From the NCBI GenBank assembly GCA_021234155.1, contig JAJEKV010000193.1, positions 62,001-126,000 on the forward strand: a stretch of DNA of 64,000 nt, in the 5' to 3' direction. Below are positions 20,465 through 32,227 of the stretch, in pieces. Origin of the DNA: Isoetes taiwanensis. Taxonomy: Eukaryota; Streptophyta; Lycopodiopsida; Isoetales; Isoetaceae. Numbering within the stretch: position 1 is the first letter of the stretch; each line of letters begins with the position of its first letter. Position numbers and translations under genes: made by a program. Below the pieces are notes generated by a model, which saw nothing but the letters and a program-made list of their open reading frames with translations, searched no databases and had not been told where the DNA came from.

Positions 20465-21851
20465 TAATTGTTAATTGGCTTGCTAATAAAAGGAGTGTTT
20501 AAACAGCTTCAACCAATAGACCATTGTTTTTAAATCCATCAAGTTATGATGACTCTCTTGATAAAAGTTCACAAAATGGGCATAGGTTTAGGAATTTGGA
20601 GAACGTGTCTCGAAAGTATAGTAGTATGTCACATAGTGACCCAAAACAACACGTGAAGATAGATGCTATCGTCGAAACATGAATGAGAATATAGACCCAA
20701 AAGTCGGAACACAAATGGACGATACTCTCATTTTTAAATTTCAAAAGGACAACACTCTCATTTTTAAATTTTAAACACGTTTTTGGCATTTCCTTTGAAT
20801 AAGGAACGTCATAGACTACTTGAAATAAAAAAGTAACATATGGGCAAATTTAAAACACAAGATTTATGTGATGTTGCAACAATCCTTTGTTGCATTATTG
20901 AACATCATGCAACAGTTGGGCAATTAGGATTGTCCATTTTAGCATTGCGGAATAAAATAGAGACCCAATTGTCTGCTTTGTGAGGTGCATTGCATTTTAT
21001 CTAACATTTCAGAAAGCTTTAGTGGGTAAATGAGTCCCACTTGAGCCTAGAGCTATAGAAGAGTCATGTGATCTCTTCAATTTGTTGATGACCATTTGCC
21101 ACATTGGTGTATAAAGAGAAGATACCCCATAAAAAGTGCATGTTCATGACCATTTATGTCACTGAGACAAAGAAATAGGTACACGGACATGACAAAGAAA
21201 CTATGAGATATGCATCTAGTGGGCTCATTAGATTGATCCATTGTGCCAATTTGTTTACAAAATAGGGTTAAATAGCATAAAGAAGAGAATTCGATTGCAT
21301 ATTAGGATTTAAAAACTCAAGTTTTAGCATACATAGTTCTATGAATGTTTTACCCTAATCCATAAAACACACAAACTTTTAGAATATAGAATGCACATGT
21401 AATTCTTGTTGGGGTACACGTCTCTTGTTTCCATTATAATCTTGCTACTGGTCCCATTGTGCAAAGTGAGAGAATGATCTCGAATCTCTTTGGAATCGAC
21501 GCGTGTTTTGGGTTGTAGATGGCTAAGGCTAGAACATTGTTTGGGGCTAGGGCTATAACACTTGGGCTTCCCACGCACTAGTAGGTCACATACAGGAATG
21601 CATTCCATGTTGTGGGCCTAATTGCCTAATTTTATTATTAGATCATTGTGGGACCTTGTAATTGTTCAATTATTTATTAGGCATGTACAATGGTCGTAGC
21701 ACATATATATGTATTATTACTCACGGGCAATCTAACTCGTGATGATACCATTTTCTTGGCTAGTTTCAATTATCTCCTTTTTTTTTCATTTTGATAATCA
21801 TTGACAAACAATAACCATGCATGTTGTTTCTTCTTTGAATCTATTAAACAA

Positions 21852-23221
21852 CTAGTAATGTGCTGGGCATAAGTTGGGAGTCATTTGTAAACCCAAGAAA
21901 TAGAAGATTATGAGCAGCATCCAGAGTGGCAAACACCTTTATCCCTTGTTCTTCTTCATGGACACCTTTCCTGTGCAGAAGAGTTCCTTAAATTGCCTTC
22001 CGATTTACAATCATTGTCTCGATGGATATCATTTAGTTTCGACAAATGGGCAAACACTTTGAAAGAAACAAGGAAAGGCAAATTAGAGAAAGCATTGAAA
22101 GACCTCACGAATGCTCGCTACCCTTTTCCTAGAGAGAAGCTTATCGATAATCGTATCAGTGAGCTAATTGCTAAAGATATAACACCAATGTATATAGCTT
22201 TACTTGCAGGGAAATTTGATGTTGCCAAGTTCATGAAAGAACATGGAAGTGAAGATATGTTAAATAAGCCAGGCGAATGTACAGAACGTACACCATTGCA
22301 TTGGGCAACACTTCTGAATGACAAAGAGACAGTATCTAAGCTATGTAGAGGTGGTCATGAGTCTGACACTTCTAAACTCCATAAAAGTTATCTTGACTTT
22401 GGGATGGATCTTGTATCCAATACGGAGGACAAGTATGGAAAGACTGCACTACAGTACGCAACTGAATTGAAATATAGAAAAATTGAGAAGGCGCTAATGG
22501 AGAGGCAGGATGTTAAATCTTATGTGGATGGACTCTATAGAGATCGTCAGCTCTATGTTGATGCAGCAAATGCTATCTTGGTTGGGGCAGCATTGATCGC
22601 GAGCGTAACTTTTGCAGGTTGGGTGCAACTCCCTCTAGGCAGCTCTAAGGAGAATTATCCTAAATATTTAGGGATAAGAGTGTTCTGGGCATTGAACTCC
22701 CTCTCTTTTCTCCTTTCCATTTCAACTGTCCTGGCTGGAGCTGGCACTGTGCTACCAAAAGCTAACATCTTCATAGGCAGAGCTGTCTCAAATATTCGAC
22801 GCCGGTTGCTCCTAACTACCACCTTGTTACCATTCTCCATTGTATTTGTGGTAGGGGCATTTATAGCAGCTGGATTTGTTGTGTTGCCATCTTCATTTAA
22901 ACATCAGAAGAACATGATGGCGACCACTATTGCTGGTGGAATAGCTTTCAGCATGTGCTTGGCGTGGTTTCTAGTTCCTCTATATTCATGGTTGCCTTGG
23001 CGGAAGGGAAAGGAAACGATTGAATGGGCTGGCATAACGAAGAATGATGATGAGGTTTAGCCGACGCCAAAGGATACAGAGTACAAAAAGGGAACAAGAC
23101 ACTCCTTTTTACCATGGGATGATGGTCTTGATAACATTAAAAAAAGATCATGAAAACATGTTAACCTTGTATGATCTATGTCATGAGCTATCGAATATGG
23201 TATAATGTTATAATGATAAGA
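21852..23221 (-). mobile_element. Helitron H1 (unit 5)
   Basis: CTAG lies at 21852 with the shortened hairpin. The 5' end at 23221 reads TCTTATCATTATAACATTA then TACC on the minus strand, the best match in the window to the H3 5' end (TCTTATCTTATATTATAATG, then TTATACC). Confidence 0.7.
21891..23060 (+). CDS. Ankyrin/PGG-domain protein, 3' exon, slightly truncated (unit 5)
   Basis: An unbroken frame of 389 codons with all parts seen in unit 1: ankyrin-like repeats, LVGAALIASVTFAGW and four hydrophobic stretches. A TAG at 23058-23060, where unit 1 has TAC, removes the last about 30 residues, the soluble tail ending in LDNIKKRS in the other copies. Several amino-acid differences from unit 1 make it the most diverged copy that is still open. 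As in the others there is no ATG at its head; the first Met is internal. Whether it is transcribed cannot be told. Confidence 0.65.
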   Translation, partial: TQEIEDYEQHPEWQTPLSLVLLHGHLSCAEEFLKLPSDLQSLSRWISFSFDKWANTLKETRKGKLEKALKDLTNARYPFPREKLIDNRISELIAKDITPMYIALLAGKFDVAKFMKEHGSEDMLNKPGECTERTPLHWATLLNDKETVSKLCRGGHESDTSKLHKSYLDFGMDLVSNTEDKYGKTALQYATELKYRKIEKALMERQDVKSYVDGLYRDRQLYVDAANAILVGAALIASVTFAGWVQLPLGSSKENYPKYLGIRVFWALNSLSFLLSISTVLAGAGTVLPKANIFIGRAVSNIRRRLLLTTTLLPFSIVFVVGAFIAAGFVVLPSSFKHQKNMMATTIAGGIAFSMCLAWFLVPLYSWLPWRKGKETIEWAGITKNDDEV

Positions 23222-23598
23222 TAATTGTTAATTGGCTTGCTAATAAAAGAAGTAAACAGCTTCAACCAATAGACCATTGTTTTTAAGTCCATCAAGTTAG
23301 GATGACTCTCTCTTGATAAAAGTTCACGAAGTGGGTATAGTTTTAGGAATTTGGAAAACGTGTCTCGAAAGTATAGTAGTATGTGTCACATAGTGACCCA
23401 AAACAGAACGGGAACATAGATGCTAACGTCGAAACATGAATGAGAACATAGACCCAAAAGTCGGAACACAAATGGACAACACTCTCATTTTTAAATTCAA
23501 AAACGTTTTTGGCGTTCCCTTTGAATAAGAAATGTCATAGACCACTTGAAATAGAAATGTAACATATGGGACAAATTTAAAACACAAGATTATATATA

Positions 23599-23656
23599 TG
23601 GTATACAGTTAGTGGGCTTTTTGTGCTCTTTCTTATATTGGGTCCTATAGACCTTT
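23599..23656 (+). repeat. Repeat R, left part, interrupted by the TIR transposon
   Basis: gtatacagttagtgggcttt...cctatagaccttt matches 37122-37182. The match resumes at 32526 on the far side of the transposon. Together 23599-23656 and 32526-32757 equal the intact copy at 37120-37408. Confidence 0.85.
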
Positions 23657-23683
23657 GGGTGTAAAATCGCTAGTAGGGTACAA
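23657..23683 (+). repeat. Left terminal inverted repeat
   Basis: Begins GGGTGTAAAATCGCTAGTAG and pairs imperfectly with the right end (32499-32525). The palindrome-like word aagcactttaagtgct follows near 23700, and aagcactt recurs near the right end, a possible subterminal transposase site. Confidence 0.8.
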
Positions 23684-23798
23684 CTTTTGGCGAAGCGTTT
23701 AAGCACTTTAAGTGCTGAAACTCGCGGACGTCGAAGCCCGTCACACCCTTCTCCCTCCTTTTCTCTTGGGCGCGAAAACTCAAATCAATATTTGACTG

Positions 23799-26457
23799 TT
23801 GATGATGGAGGCATGGAGCGCGGATGATTTTCACAGCATCAGAGGTCTGTGCAATTCGGGGGTGAAGCCCCACGAGGAAGAAACTTGGTCGGAAAATAAT
23901 GTCACGGATCGAGATTGGGAATCTGTTTGGACAAAGAAGTTGAACAAGGGAAAGATAAAATGGCACTGTGCAAAGGAGCATCTTCAAGAGAAGTTGGAAA
24001 CACTCTGCCGAAAAATCTACAAGAATTGTCATAATAAAGAAGTAAGAAAGCAACTGGCCCTTGCTTTTGCGTTTGAAAATTGCACTAGATCAATAGTTGC
24101 ACCTGAGGAACGCAAAGTAAACTGGGCTGCATTTGCTATGCAATGCCAAAGATACCACAACAATAGACAAGTAAAAATAGAGGCAGATGTTGTAGCACAT
24201 GTTAGAAAAACTGAAATGAAGGCAAAGCCAAAGGTGGCAGCTGGATCAAATGAGATCAGTGCATGTGATGAAAACATAAAAACCTTAGAGAATGCGACAG
24301 AGATTGGAAAATCGGTTTTACTTATCGAAAAGAATCTGGAAGCAAGGGGAAGTGAGTTGAAAGGCAATAAGAAGGCCTCCGAAAGTACGTAAAATGATGT
24401 TGGAAGAGGCTGAGAACAGTTTAAGACAGGCCACAAATGATTTGGCTACAAAACAGGAGGAGTTCAAGCTTAATCCAAACTGTGAGTTGGAGGCAGAAAT
24501 TAAAGATTTGGAGTAGACTGTCCAGATGGAAACTTGGCACATGAACAAGGTACAAAAAGCAATGAACCCTACATCTGTTAATGAGCAGGTCAAATGTAAA
24601 ATCAAACTTGAGGAGGAGTTAAAAGTTCTCGAAGAAGAACGAGACTTCGCATTTCTACATAAACAATTTATGGAAGTTTGAAAATGGATACTCCTCGCAA
24701 CATTTAGCATCTCTACTATTATACGAGATAAGTTGTTAGTGCAAGATCCATTTTATACATGTTCACATGTGGTCTGGAATTCACTAAAGCTTACAGGTTA
24801 AGTTTAGCACTGAATTGCCAACATGAGTATCATATAGCTTGTTGGTCATTGTTGAAAGGAGGACAATGTATTCATGGTTGCCCTGGAAAGGTGCCAGGGG
24901 GTGTATTTGACGAGCTAGGTTTTGGCCATCTTGCAGGTGCTTCAAATAGTACACCAAAAAAGATGTGTTAATCCGATCACGCAATTGAGGTCTCACCCTC
25001 TGGGGTTCAAAGAAGGACAATGGCTTCATTTGAAGATGCACAACACCTGTAAAGTCCTATAGGAGTACAAATCAATTGTGACCATTTGAATGTAACAATG
25101 AGAGAACCACCACCACCAGTCCAAGAAGCTGTCCAAGAAGCTATAGAAGAAGCTGTAAACACAGCACCAGTTGTGGAAAAAACAACAGACCCGAGTGTAC
25201 ACACTGAAGCACTTAAGGAAGTTGAGGGAGTAATTCCATTGAATGAGGGCAACTTGGGTGAATTTTTGCCAAAAGGAAAGGGAAGAAGAACAAAGAGGGG
25301 TAAGCTGGAGGATAGCAAAGAAGTTGTTCAGGCTACAAGAAAGAGAACAAGAAGTAGCACTGTGAAAGATGCAGGAAGCAGTCTCAATCATGGCACCACA
25401 CCTATCAAAGTGTGTTCTGAAGAAAATGCAGAATCAGGCCCTCAAGTTTCAGGTGAGCCTGATCTTCAACAAGTAATTGATGCCCTTAATAAACCTGGAA
25501 AGTCAGTGTGGGAAGTGCTGGCCAAGGCCACAACTTAGTGTTGCTTAAAACATTGAATATTATTGATGTTCTTTTGTTGCATTCACTGTAGGATTACCAA
25601 TTGATTCTGTTAGGTCAGAGAATCCTGCTGTTGATACAGAAAGGTTCCCACATTTCATTTTCATCTTCATCTATTTATTCATGTAGTAATTCCTGTTGTG
25701 TAGGTATTCAGGATGTTCCAACGTACTAAATATTGATTTGGCAGCAAAAGATAAACTCATTGTCTTGGATTTAAATGGTGTGTTGGTAAAAACTTTTGGT
25801 GCAAATGAACACATACGCTTGAAAACAGGATTGACAATGACATACACTAGCAGAAAGAAAGTGATATTCAGACCAGAAGCAGTGTTCTTCTTGAAGACGT
25901 TGTTACAGAAGTGTTGTGTTGGTATATGGTCATCAATGCAACTCTCTAATGTGGAAGATGTGCTGCAAGTACTATGTCCAGATTTGAGGGACGGATTTCT
26001 ATTTGTATGGGGACAGGAAAAATGTGTGAAGACCAGTTTTCACCACCCTAACAAACCTGGCTATCCAGTCATGATGAAGCCACTTGGGAAAATATATGAA
26101 TCATACCCAAGATTCAAAGGTAAGACTTTGCTTCTTGATGATTCATTATACAAGTCTTACCTTAGCAGCCCCTGAAAACTTCTGCTAGTACCTGCATTCA
26201 AGATGGATGTCTGTGATGAAGTGCTAACAGTACTCACCCCAAAGATAGAAGGAATACTGCAGGCCAAGACTGAGGAAAAAATAAAGTTACTGGTGAAGAA
26301 CACACACAGATGCATGCCCTGGCCTATGACAGATAGAAATTTTATGAAGCTATGCTTGGAAAGACTTTCTGGAAAACAATTGCAGTTGTGCACCCTTGTG
26401 AATGAGGAATTGGAGAAGGTTTATGGTGATGAACATTGTCATCCTCCATTACTGTGA
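23799..26457 (+). CDS. Second transposon gene: coiled-coil, RING-like and FCP1-like segments
   Basis: Successive plus-strand frames read as parts of one gene with introns or breaks. 23799-24392 is a charged helical protein (WCAKEHLQEKLETLCRK-like heptads) that continues in another frame to about 24680. 24759-24971 has CQHEYHIAC...CIHGC, the second half of a RING-H2-like zinc site. 25086-25538 is a Glu/Pro/Lys-rich linker with KGKGRRTKRGK, a likely nuclear signal. 25696-26175 is an FCP1/HAD-like domain, and 26203-26457 is a C-terminal piece. One shift near 24376 and a TAG at 24514 must be introns, errors or damage. The gene starts 142 bp inside the left TIR and points inward, opposite the transposase gene. 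It may be an accessory protein or captured host sequence; joining all segments is an inference. Confidence 0.5.
25696..26175 (+). CDS. FCP1/SCP-like HAD phosphatase domain (part of the gene above)
   Basis: About 150 residues match the FCP1 homology domain. LIVLDLNGVLV is the nucleotidase-type motif I position (usual form DxDx(T/V)). VIFRPEAVFFLKTLLQKC is the RP..LxFL element. VGIWSSMQLSNVEDVL is the (V)xxWSS..  motif II. LFVWGQEKC follows, and KTLLLDDSLYKSYL is the DD motif. Motif I has Asn where FCP1 enzymes have the second Asp. The same DLNG form occurs in several plant FCP1-like proteins and would weaken classical phosphatase activity. FCP1/SCP enzymes dephosphorylate the RNA polymerase II tail; a role in a transposon is unknown to me. 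Confidence 0.72.
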   Translation: MCRYSGCSNVLNIDLAAKDKLIVLDLNGVLVKTFGANEHIRLKTGLTMTYTSRKKVIFRPEAVFFLKTLLQKCCVGIWSSMQLSNVEDVLQVLCPDLRDGFLFVWGQEKCVKTSFHHPNKPGYPVMMKPLGKIYESYPRFKGKTLLLDDSLYKSYLSSP

Positions 26458-26459
26458 TT

Positions 26460-27140
26460 AAGCCTGCCTCCTTTATGATTATTGGTCTGATTGTCATTTA
26501 TTTAGGCCAAGGAATCCTACACTTTTCATGTACCATATTTATCTTATATTAATTTAAGAATGTTTTTGCTATATTGTTTATATAGTTCAATGCAGACTTG
26601 TCTATAAGTTTTTGCTATATTGTTTATATCTAGTTCAATGCTGACTGCAAGGGGTGCTTAAAACTTATCAAGTGCTTAAAAAAAAAATTGCTTGCAAGTG
26701 CTAGTCTGGTATGAGTCTTAATGGCAGATACTGCTTACTGTCATGCAGCGACAGTTACTAAGTATGTAGTTGCTTAACGCTAGCAGAAGTGTTAATGTCA
26801 TCAAGTGCTTACTGTCATGCAGTTAAGGTGCAGTTAAGGTGCAGTGCTTACTGTTATGCTATATAACTGTTTAAAACTAGCTGTTTATTGCATAAGTGCT
26901 CGTGTGTTCCACTGCTTACTCACAAGCACTGTTGAAACTAATTAAAGTGCTTAGTGTTTGAGCTAGAGCACTGTTACATTCAAGCAGAATCTGAATGGAC
27001 TGTACAAGAATTCAATGTTTTGTCACCTGCATGGATAATAGAAGTAAGAACATCAAATGAATTCATTCTTTACATAATGGAAAAAACAAAATGTGAGACA
27101 CAACAAAGAACAAAGTAGATGACAACAAAGTAAGTGAGAT
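26460..27140. other. Non-coding, rich in AAGTGCTT-type words
   Basis: No convincing frame. Words like aagtgctta, gtgcttactgtcatgcag and gttgctta recur many times between 26640 and 26970, giving an irregular short-repeat field. It lies between the convergent plus-strand FCP1-like gene and the acidic minus-strand gene. Confidence 0.6.
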
Positions 27141-27142
27141 AA

Positions 27143-27837
27143 TCAAAGAACATATATTTGATAGACAAAAAGAACATTTGATAGAGAAAAAAAAATGAAA
27201 AACAAAGAACAAAGTGTTAGAGACAAAAAACTTTTTATATAAATAAAATATTTTCCAAAAAAAAAAGCCATAAGGCCAGTGTTTTCGAAGGCTTTCAGGT
27301 GGGCTTTCGGGTGTCTTCGGGGGCTTTCAGGGGGCTTTCGGGTGCTTTCAGGGGTTTTCAGTGGGCTTTCAGGGGCTTTCGGGTTCAGACTCGGGCTCAC
27401 TCCACACATTCTCCTCCAATTCCCGTCTCCTCTGCCTTTTGTCGGGCGGTCTTCGTAGCAGCTCTCGAAAATGAGTTGTTTTTCCTCTTCTTCATCTGCC
27501 TCTTCCTCTTCCTCTTCCTCTTCATCCTCCTCTTCCTCTTCATCCTCCTCTTCCTCAGAATTCTCCTCCTCTTCCTCTTCAAAATTCTCCAATTCCTGCT
27601 CGACTTCTGTAAACAAAAAAAGCATTTAGTTAAAACAAAAGAAAAACAAAACAAAAAAAAATTGCAAAACAAAAGAATACCTTCTTCTTCCTCATGGTCC
27701 TCAGTGTCTGTTGCTTCTTCTGGAGGAACCGACTCAAAGAAATAGGCGCTCCTGTATTGCGGAGCGATGTCCGCATCCTCAGGCACCTGCTTAAGCACAT
27801 ACTCGGGTGCTTTATTTCCGCTGCATGTAGAGGCCAT
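27143..27837 (-). CDS. Small acidic protein, two exons, inside the TIR transposon
   Basis: Exon 1 is 27837-27681 and begins with ATG (MASTCSGNKAPEYVLKQV). A 74-nt intron with GT..AG borders (27680-27607) follows. Exon 2 starts at 27606 in phase and runs to the stop at 27143. Splicing keeps one open frame of about 206 residues. The centre is an almost uninterrupted Glu run from about residue 50 to 92, followed by a Pro/Ser/Lys stretch (PESPLKTPESTRKPPESPRR). The tail is hydrophobic and may be translated non-coding sequence. No family is recognised. Low-complexity acidic proteins can arise by chance from (GAA/GAG)n, but the clean intron and ATG argue for a gene. Confidence 0.5.
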
Positions 27838-27999
27838 TGTAAAGGAAATAGACGGAATGGGCGTAAGAAGAGGATTTGGGCAAGACGCCGGCTTAAGGCG
27901 GAAGCGTGAGGGCGTAAGAAGAGCTTAAATCCTATGATTAGGCGCCTAGTGCTTAAATCCTATGCTTAGGCGCGTCAGTGTACGAAAAACCTCACACGC

Positions 28000-29990
28000 G
28001 CAGAATAATTAATTCGTAACCAGGCTTAAATATTTCGTATGACCATTGGAATTGACACATGTCACATCGAGGAAATGCCTTGACAACATAATTTTGCCAA
28101 GAATGTTGGGATAGTAATGGTACCAAAATAAATAATTGAATGTTATATTCCAATGTCACAAATGTACATTCTTAACACTAGAGTTGTCCCTTGATGGACC
28201 ATAAATGGTTCATTTGTACAGTTTGCTTTAAAATTCATATAAAATCAATGGCATAAAATTCAGGTAAACCCTTTTTACACGTTAATATATGGCAGTCACT
28301 TTGCATAGGAAAAATAGTTAAAAATGCATATACCCCTAAAATTGAAAGTTATGCTTGGGTGAATCAAGGGGGGTCAAGTCCAGTTTGCTTCATGTTTACA
28401 TAATACAAAACTGTCTCAACAAAAGGATTTTTTTTATTTTTTTCGTTATAATGGTATTTTTCTATACGAGATAAGGATGAATATACAAAAAATCTTGTTC
28501 CAATCCGAAGTCTAGGAAGAAAGATATAGTCAGTCAAACATGATGGGGTCAAAACAGTTTTCTGTCTTCTGTGGACCAATAATGGTTCCCGTTCCCAATT
28601 GTTTCAATTAAAATTCTATAACTTTTGCATGAAAATGATTTTTTACTTCAAATTTGGTATATAAGTAGTTGACTAATTGCTTCATGTATAGAAATTATTT
28701 GTTGGCCTGTAATTTGAAGGTTCAACTTTGACTTATAGTTAACAATTTTAAGTGACTTTTAATTGATGTTTATTTTGTTATATTTGAAGGAAATTTATTG
28801 AAATAGTATGTCATTGAAAAAATCATATATGAATGCTTGTATGGATATGAGATCAATGAAAAAACAAGTAAAGAAAAAGAGCAAAAGGCATGATCATGAT
28901 AAATCAATAAAGGTTTCTGTACCTAAGACCATTACTGGTCCACAGGTCCATTTTAAATCAATAACTTCTTTACCTTAGTCAATCTCAAGCTGAATTTTAG
29001 AATATTGGTATTTCATGAGCTCTTCTATCAATAAAAAATATCTATTGCTAGTTTTGGGCTAAAACTTTTAGTATTAGTTCCAAGTTATCATCAAATGTTT
29101 TCAATGTTTGATCTCTAGATTTGTGCCTTGAGGATGAACTTCAAACACCATATTTCAAAGCTTCCCAAAGTTAAGAAAGCAATTCAAGATGAACTAAGGA
29201 AAAATATGAAAAGGTATGACTAAAGAAGATCAAGATAGACTGCTACATCGATGCCAATTATTGGTCCACATGACCTCTCATTTCAAAGTTAAGAACATCA
29301 TCATCTTAATCAATTCTTTAGAATATAGTTTATACCACATTATATATATGATAACATTAGTTGGTTAGGGAGGATTATCTATCTAAAGGGTGATATCGAA
29401 GCACGAAAATTAAGTAGTTAAGGGCTACTTTGAATGCACGAGAAAGTCCACTTACACCTTTCAAAGACTATCTTATAGACAATGAGAAATCATAATATCA
29501 TTATAGGGGACAAATTGAATAGAGCCAGTGCAAAAAAATAGAGAAATTTTCTCAATCCACTTGGTTTAATCCTGGACCTATAAATAGCCCATGCTTACTT
29601 ATATTCAAATCTTGTATATAATATATTATTCTAACATGAAATTTGAGATATATATTGCCAACAAAGGTTCAAATTTACAAAAATTACAACCTATCATAAA
29701 AGTTGATCTACATGTACTATGGTCCTATTTAGACTATGATACTTTGGAGCAGCCACACATTGACTAACTTTATAATAGTGAAAAATAAGTAGATTTCTTC
29801 ATTTTTTCTTCTAATAAGACCACACTAAGGACCTCAATATCCCTTTTTATCATATATTGTGCCATTTAAAAGACCTATGGGAGAAATGTAGTGCAATGGT
29901 CCCCCGGGACAACAATTCAATCTTCATTTTGAAGTACGTGTCCATGCACATCACCCTTGTGCATCCTCACTATTATTAATATATATACAA
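28000..29990. other. AT-rich non-coding interior of the transposon
   Basis: No supported gene. The word tggtccac with ATTGGT or AATGGT nearby recurs in both orientations (near 28195, 28575, 28940 and 29265), spaced irregularly. The left breakpoint of the large duplication (29424) falls here. Confidence 0.6.
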
Positions 29991-30239
29991 ATGTGTGCTT
30001 ACGTGCTTAGGTGCTGGAACAACAAATCACTTGCAAAGAATTACATCAATTTGGTTAATGTCAAAAGAATTACAATGTTATTGTGAGACTGGCCATAATT
30101 TTTTCATGGGTCTCCCCGTGAAATTTTGTACATGTCTCAGGCCTTCTATTTTGTCCATATCAATTTTAGGATATCTTACCACATGGCTGTGCACGGAGGC
30201 TTCGGGTTGTTTAGTGAGCAACATGTACTTGAAATTACC

Positions 30240-32227
30240 CAAGAATGTTCACCTTTATCATGAGCAGTGGCAAAGTACCTGCACCATCATGTTCACCTTT
30301 ACTATGAGCAGTGGCAAAGTAGTTCCACACTATTTTCCTTGTCATTCATTGTGAAGTACCTGCCTAAGAAAAAAAAAAAGTTTTGTTGACTTGAATTGTG
30401 ATGAGCGACCATCACTCCAAACCCAATGCTTCTCATACTCTATTTCCTCGCTCCTTAAGCCATGCAATATGCTTTTGTAGGCAGTGTTCCACAAATAATG
30501 AGTCATGCACTTTATCATCAGAAATGTAAAAGTGAGTCTATTTTATGATCTTCCTACCATTGTTGAGTCTATTCCTGGTCTGCTCCAATCTTCTGTTCTT
30601 TTTTTTCTTCTTCTTTGGGCGGGTCTTCTTCCGTGCACGCAGAAGAAGGAATATGAGCACTTTTGTCATGTCTATATGTTATGTGAACAAGTATAGAAAC
30701 TTGGTTCAGATACCAAAGCATTGATCGGGGCTCATTCTCGGATCTTGATGCTGTAATTTTCTGAAAGTCAATAACAGACATACAATTGTATCTTCTGGAA
30801 ATGATGACACACACTGTTTAAACTGATTGGCCTGCCAATGTGCTATGTAATTGTGTGGAACAAAATCTGATATTACCTTCTTCACATCCTCTTGAAACTC
30901 ATTGGGACTTCTTTCCTTCTGTACTAATCTTAAGACAGGTTTGTACCTCAAAGCCTTTCTTGGATCCCCTCAATTCTCTCGTCTCCGTCCACGCAGTGTT
31001 GCTTTTCAAATGTCTTCCAAGTAACTAGTAATGAACCCGTGCCATCCATTTCCTGTGGACATTTTCTAATTCTATCCAACCCACATTTTTTACACGCCAA
31101 CATCAAGCAGTTATGATCAAACCACTCCTCATCATCACATTTGCTGCAGACTACTTGTCTCCATAGATCACTGATGCACTTGATTGTATGCTTCTTGGCT
31201 GCACATTCTGGGCCAGAGCCACAAATATCACAGTGGCAGTTGCAATTGTCATGAACTCCACCCGATTTTCTCGGTACCGTCAATCCACGCATGATGTATT
31301 CAAATTTCAAGTGGTAGATGCAACAGCATGTATGCCTTTCACGCATCCTCCTCACAAAACTCGGTTTCAACCTCTCAAAAGTCTGCAATGCAATTTTGAT
31401 ATGAGGATTCTCCTCTCTAAACCTGAGGTAGAATTGCAACTGCAGGGAAATCGTGTGAATGCCAAATAAATGCTACATATAATGAACTCTACAATATAGG
31501 ATGAATACTCACTTGGCTGACTTCAAGAAGGTGAATTAGATATTCTATCTTTATTCCCTCGCCTCTCGATACATACCTCCTCCTCGCCTTTCTTGTATGG
31601 AGAAACTCTTGTATTTTCTGTCCAGAACTTGAGAACAGCTTCTTTGTTGTAATCTAATATGCTATCCATCCGCTTCCTCCTCCTGAACATTGACCAAGGT
31701 CCTTCCCCTTTGTTAGCTTGCACCCTTCTTTGAAAAGCATTTGAACTTGTTTTTCTAGGGATGCTGAGCAATCTGGCCACTTCTGTTTGATTCAATGGCT
31801 TGACACCATTTGTACCGCCGCCGCCATTATCGGGTGGACTTCCTTGCACGGCATGTCATGATTCCTCTCATACTTATGTTCTTGCATTGTTTCCTTCAAA
31901 TTCTTCACCATTTGCTCGGCCATAGTAACCTACTTAGATTTCTTTATAGAAGCATTTGGTAAATCCCTTGCCCTCCAAAGAAGACTGTCAAGGATACGGC
32001 CTTTGTCATTGTCATCGACATTTGTACTAATTTGGTTGAATACTTCAAAAATTCCTCCTGAAATTTCTCTTATTCTCATGGTCACCGGGTCTCAATTTCT
32101 TATTCTTCTTTGAAGGGGAATTCTTCTTCATTGCTACCTTCTTTGCATACAATCTTTGCCTCTGATGTCTCTTCCTTGCTGCATCAATGGCTTTGTAAAG
32201 TGAACGGGGAGAGGAATTGGGTTTCAT
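30240..32227 (-). pseudogene. DDE-type transposase-like protein, copy A
   Basis: In order on the minus strand: a Lys/Arg-rich first segment (32227 to about 31930); after a TAG, ARKSILIM-like and HTH-like TEVARLLSIPRK; FWTENTRVSPYKK; a 73-nt intron (31512-31440). Then come FYLRFREENPHIKI with LKPSFVRRM, CCCIYHLKFEYIM, NCNCHCDICG, and a Cys/His block (VCSKCDDEEWFDHNC..CKKCG). The catalytic region follows: HWQANQFKQCVSSFPEDTI leading to VIDF, then WVWSDGCSSQFKSAKPFFFL, then FATAHSKGEHDGAG near 30300. This series (F.EENP..KI, a D in MDF-like, SDG..SQ(F/Y)K, FATSHGKG..DG) matches a widespread uncharacterised eukaryotic protein family that I read as a DDE-type transposase. At least three frameshifts are present, and a 42-bp duplication follows the last motif. 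Confidence 0.72.

Larger units (their letters stand above)
18894..21645 (+). repeat. PGG array unit 4
   Basis: A complete unit without the LINE insertion and with only one 61-bp repeat. The Helitron 3' hairpin lost about 11 bases, leaving tagtaatgtgctgggcat; unit 5 shares this, so units 4 and 5 are sisters. Confidence 0.86.
21646..23598 (+). repeat. PGG array unit 5, truncated on the right
   Basis: Follows the unit plan to about 23590 (aaacacaagatta). It then leaves the unit sequence and enters a different repeat (gtatacagttagtgggc...). The fragment at 33228-33773 breaks off at the same base. Confidence 0.85.
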
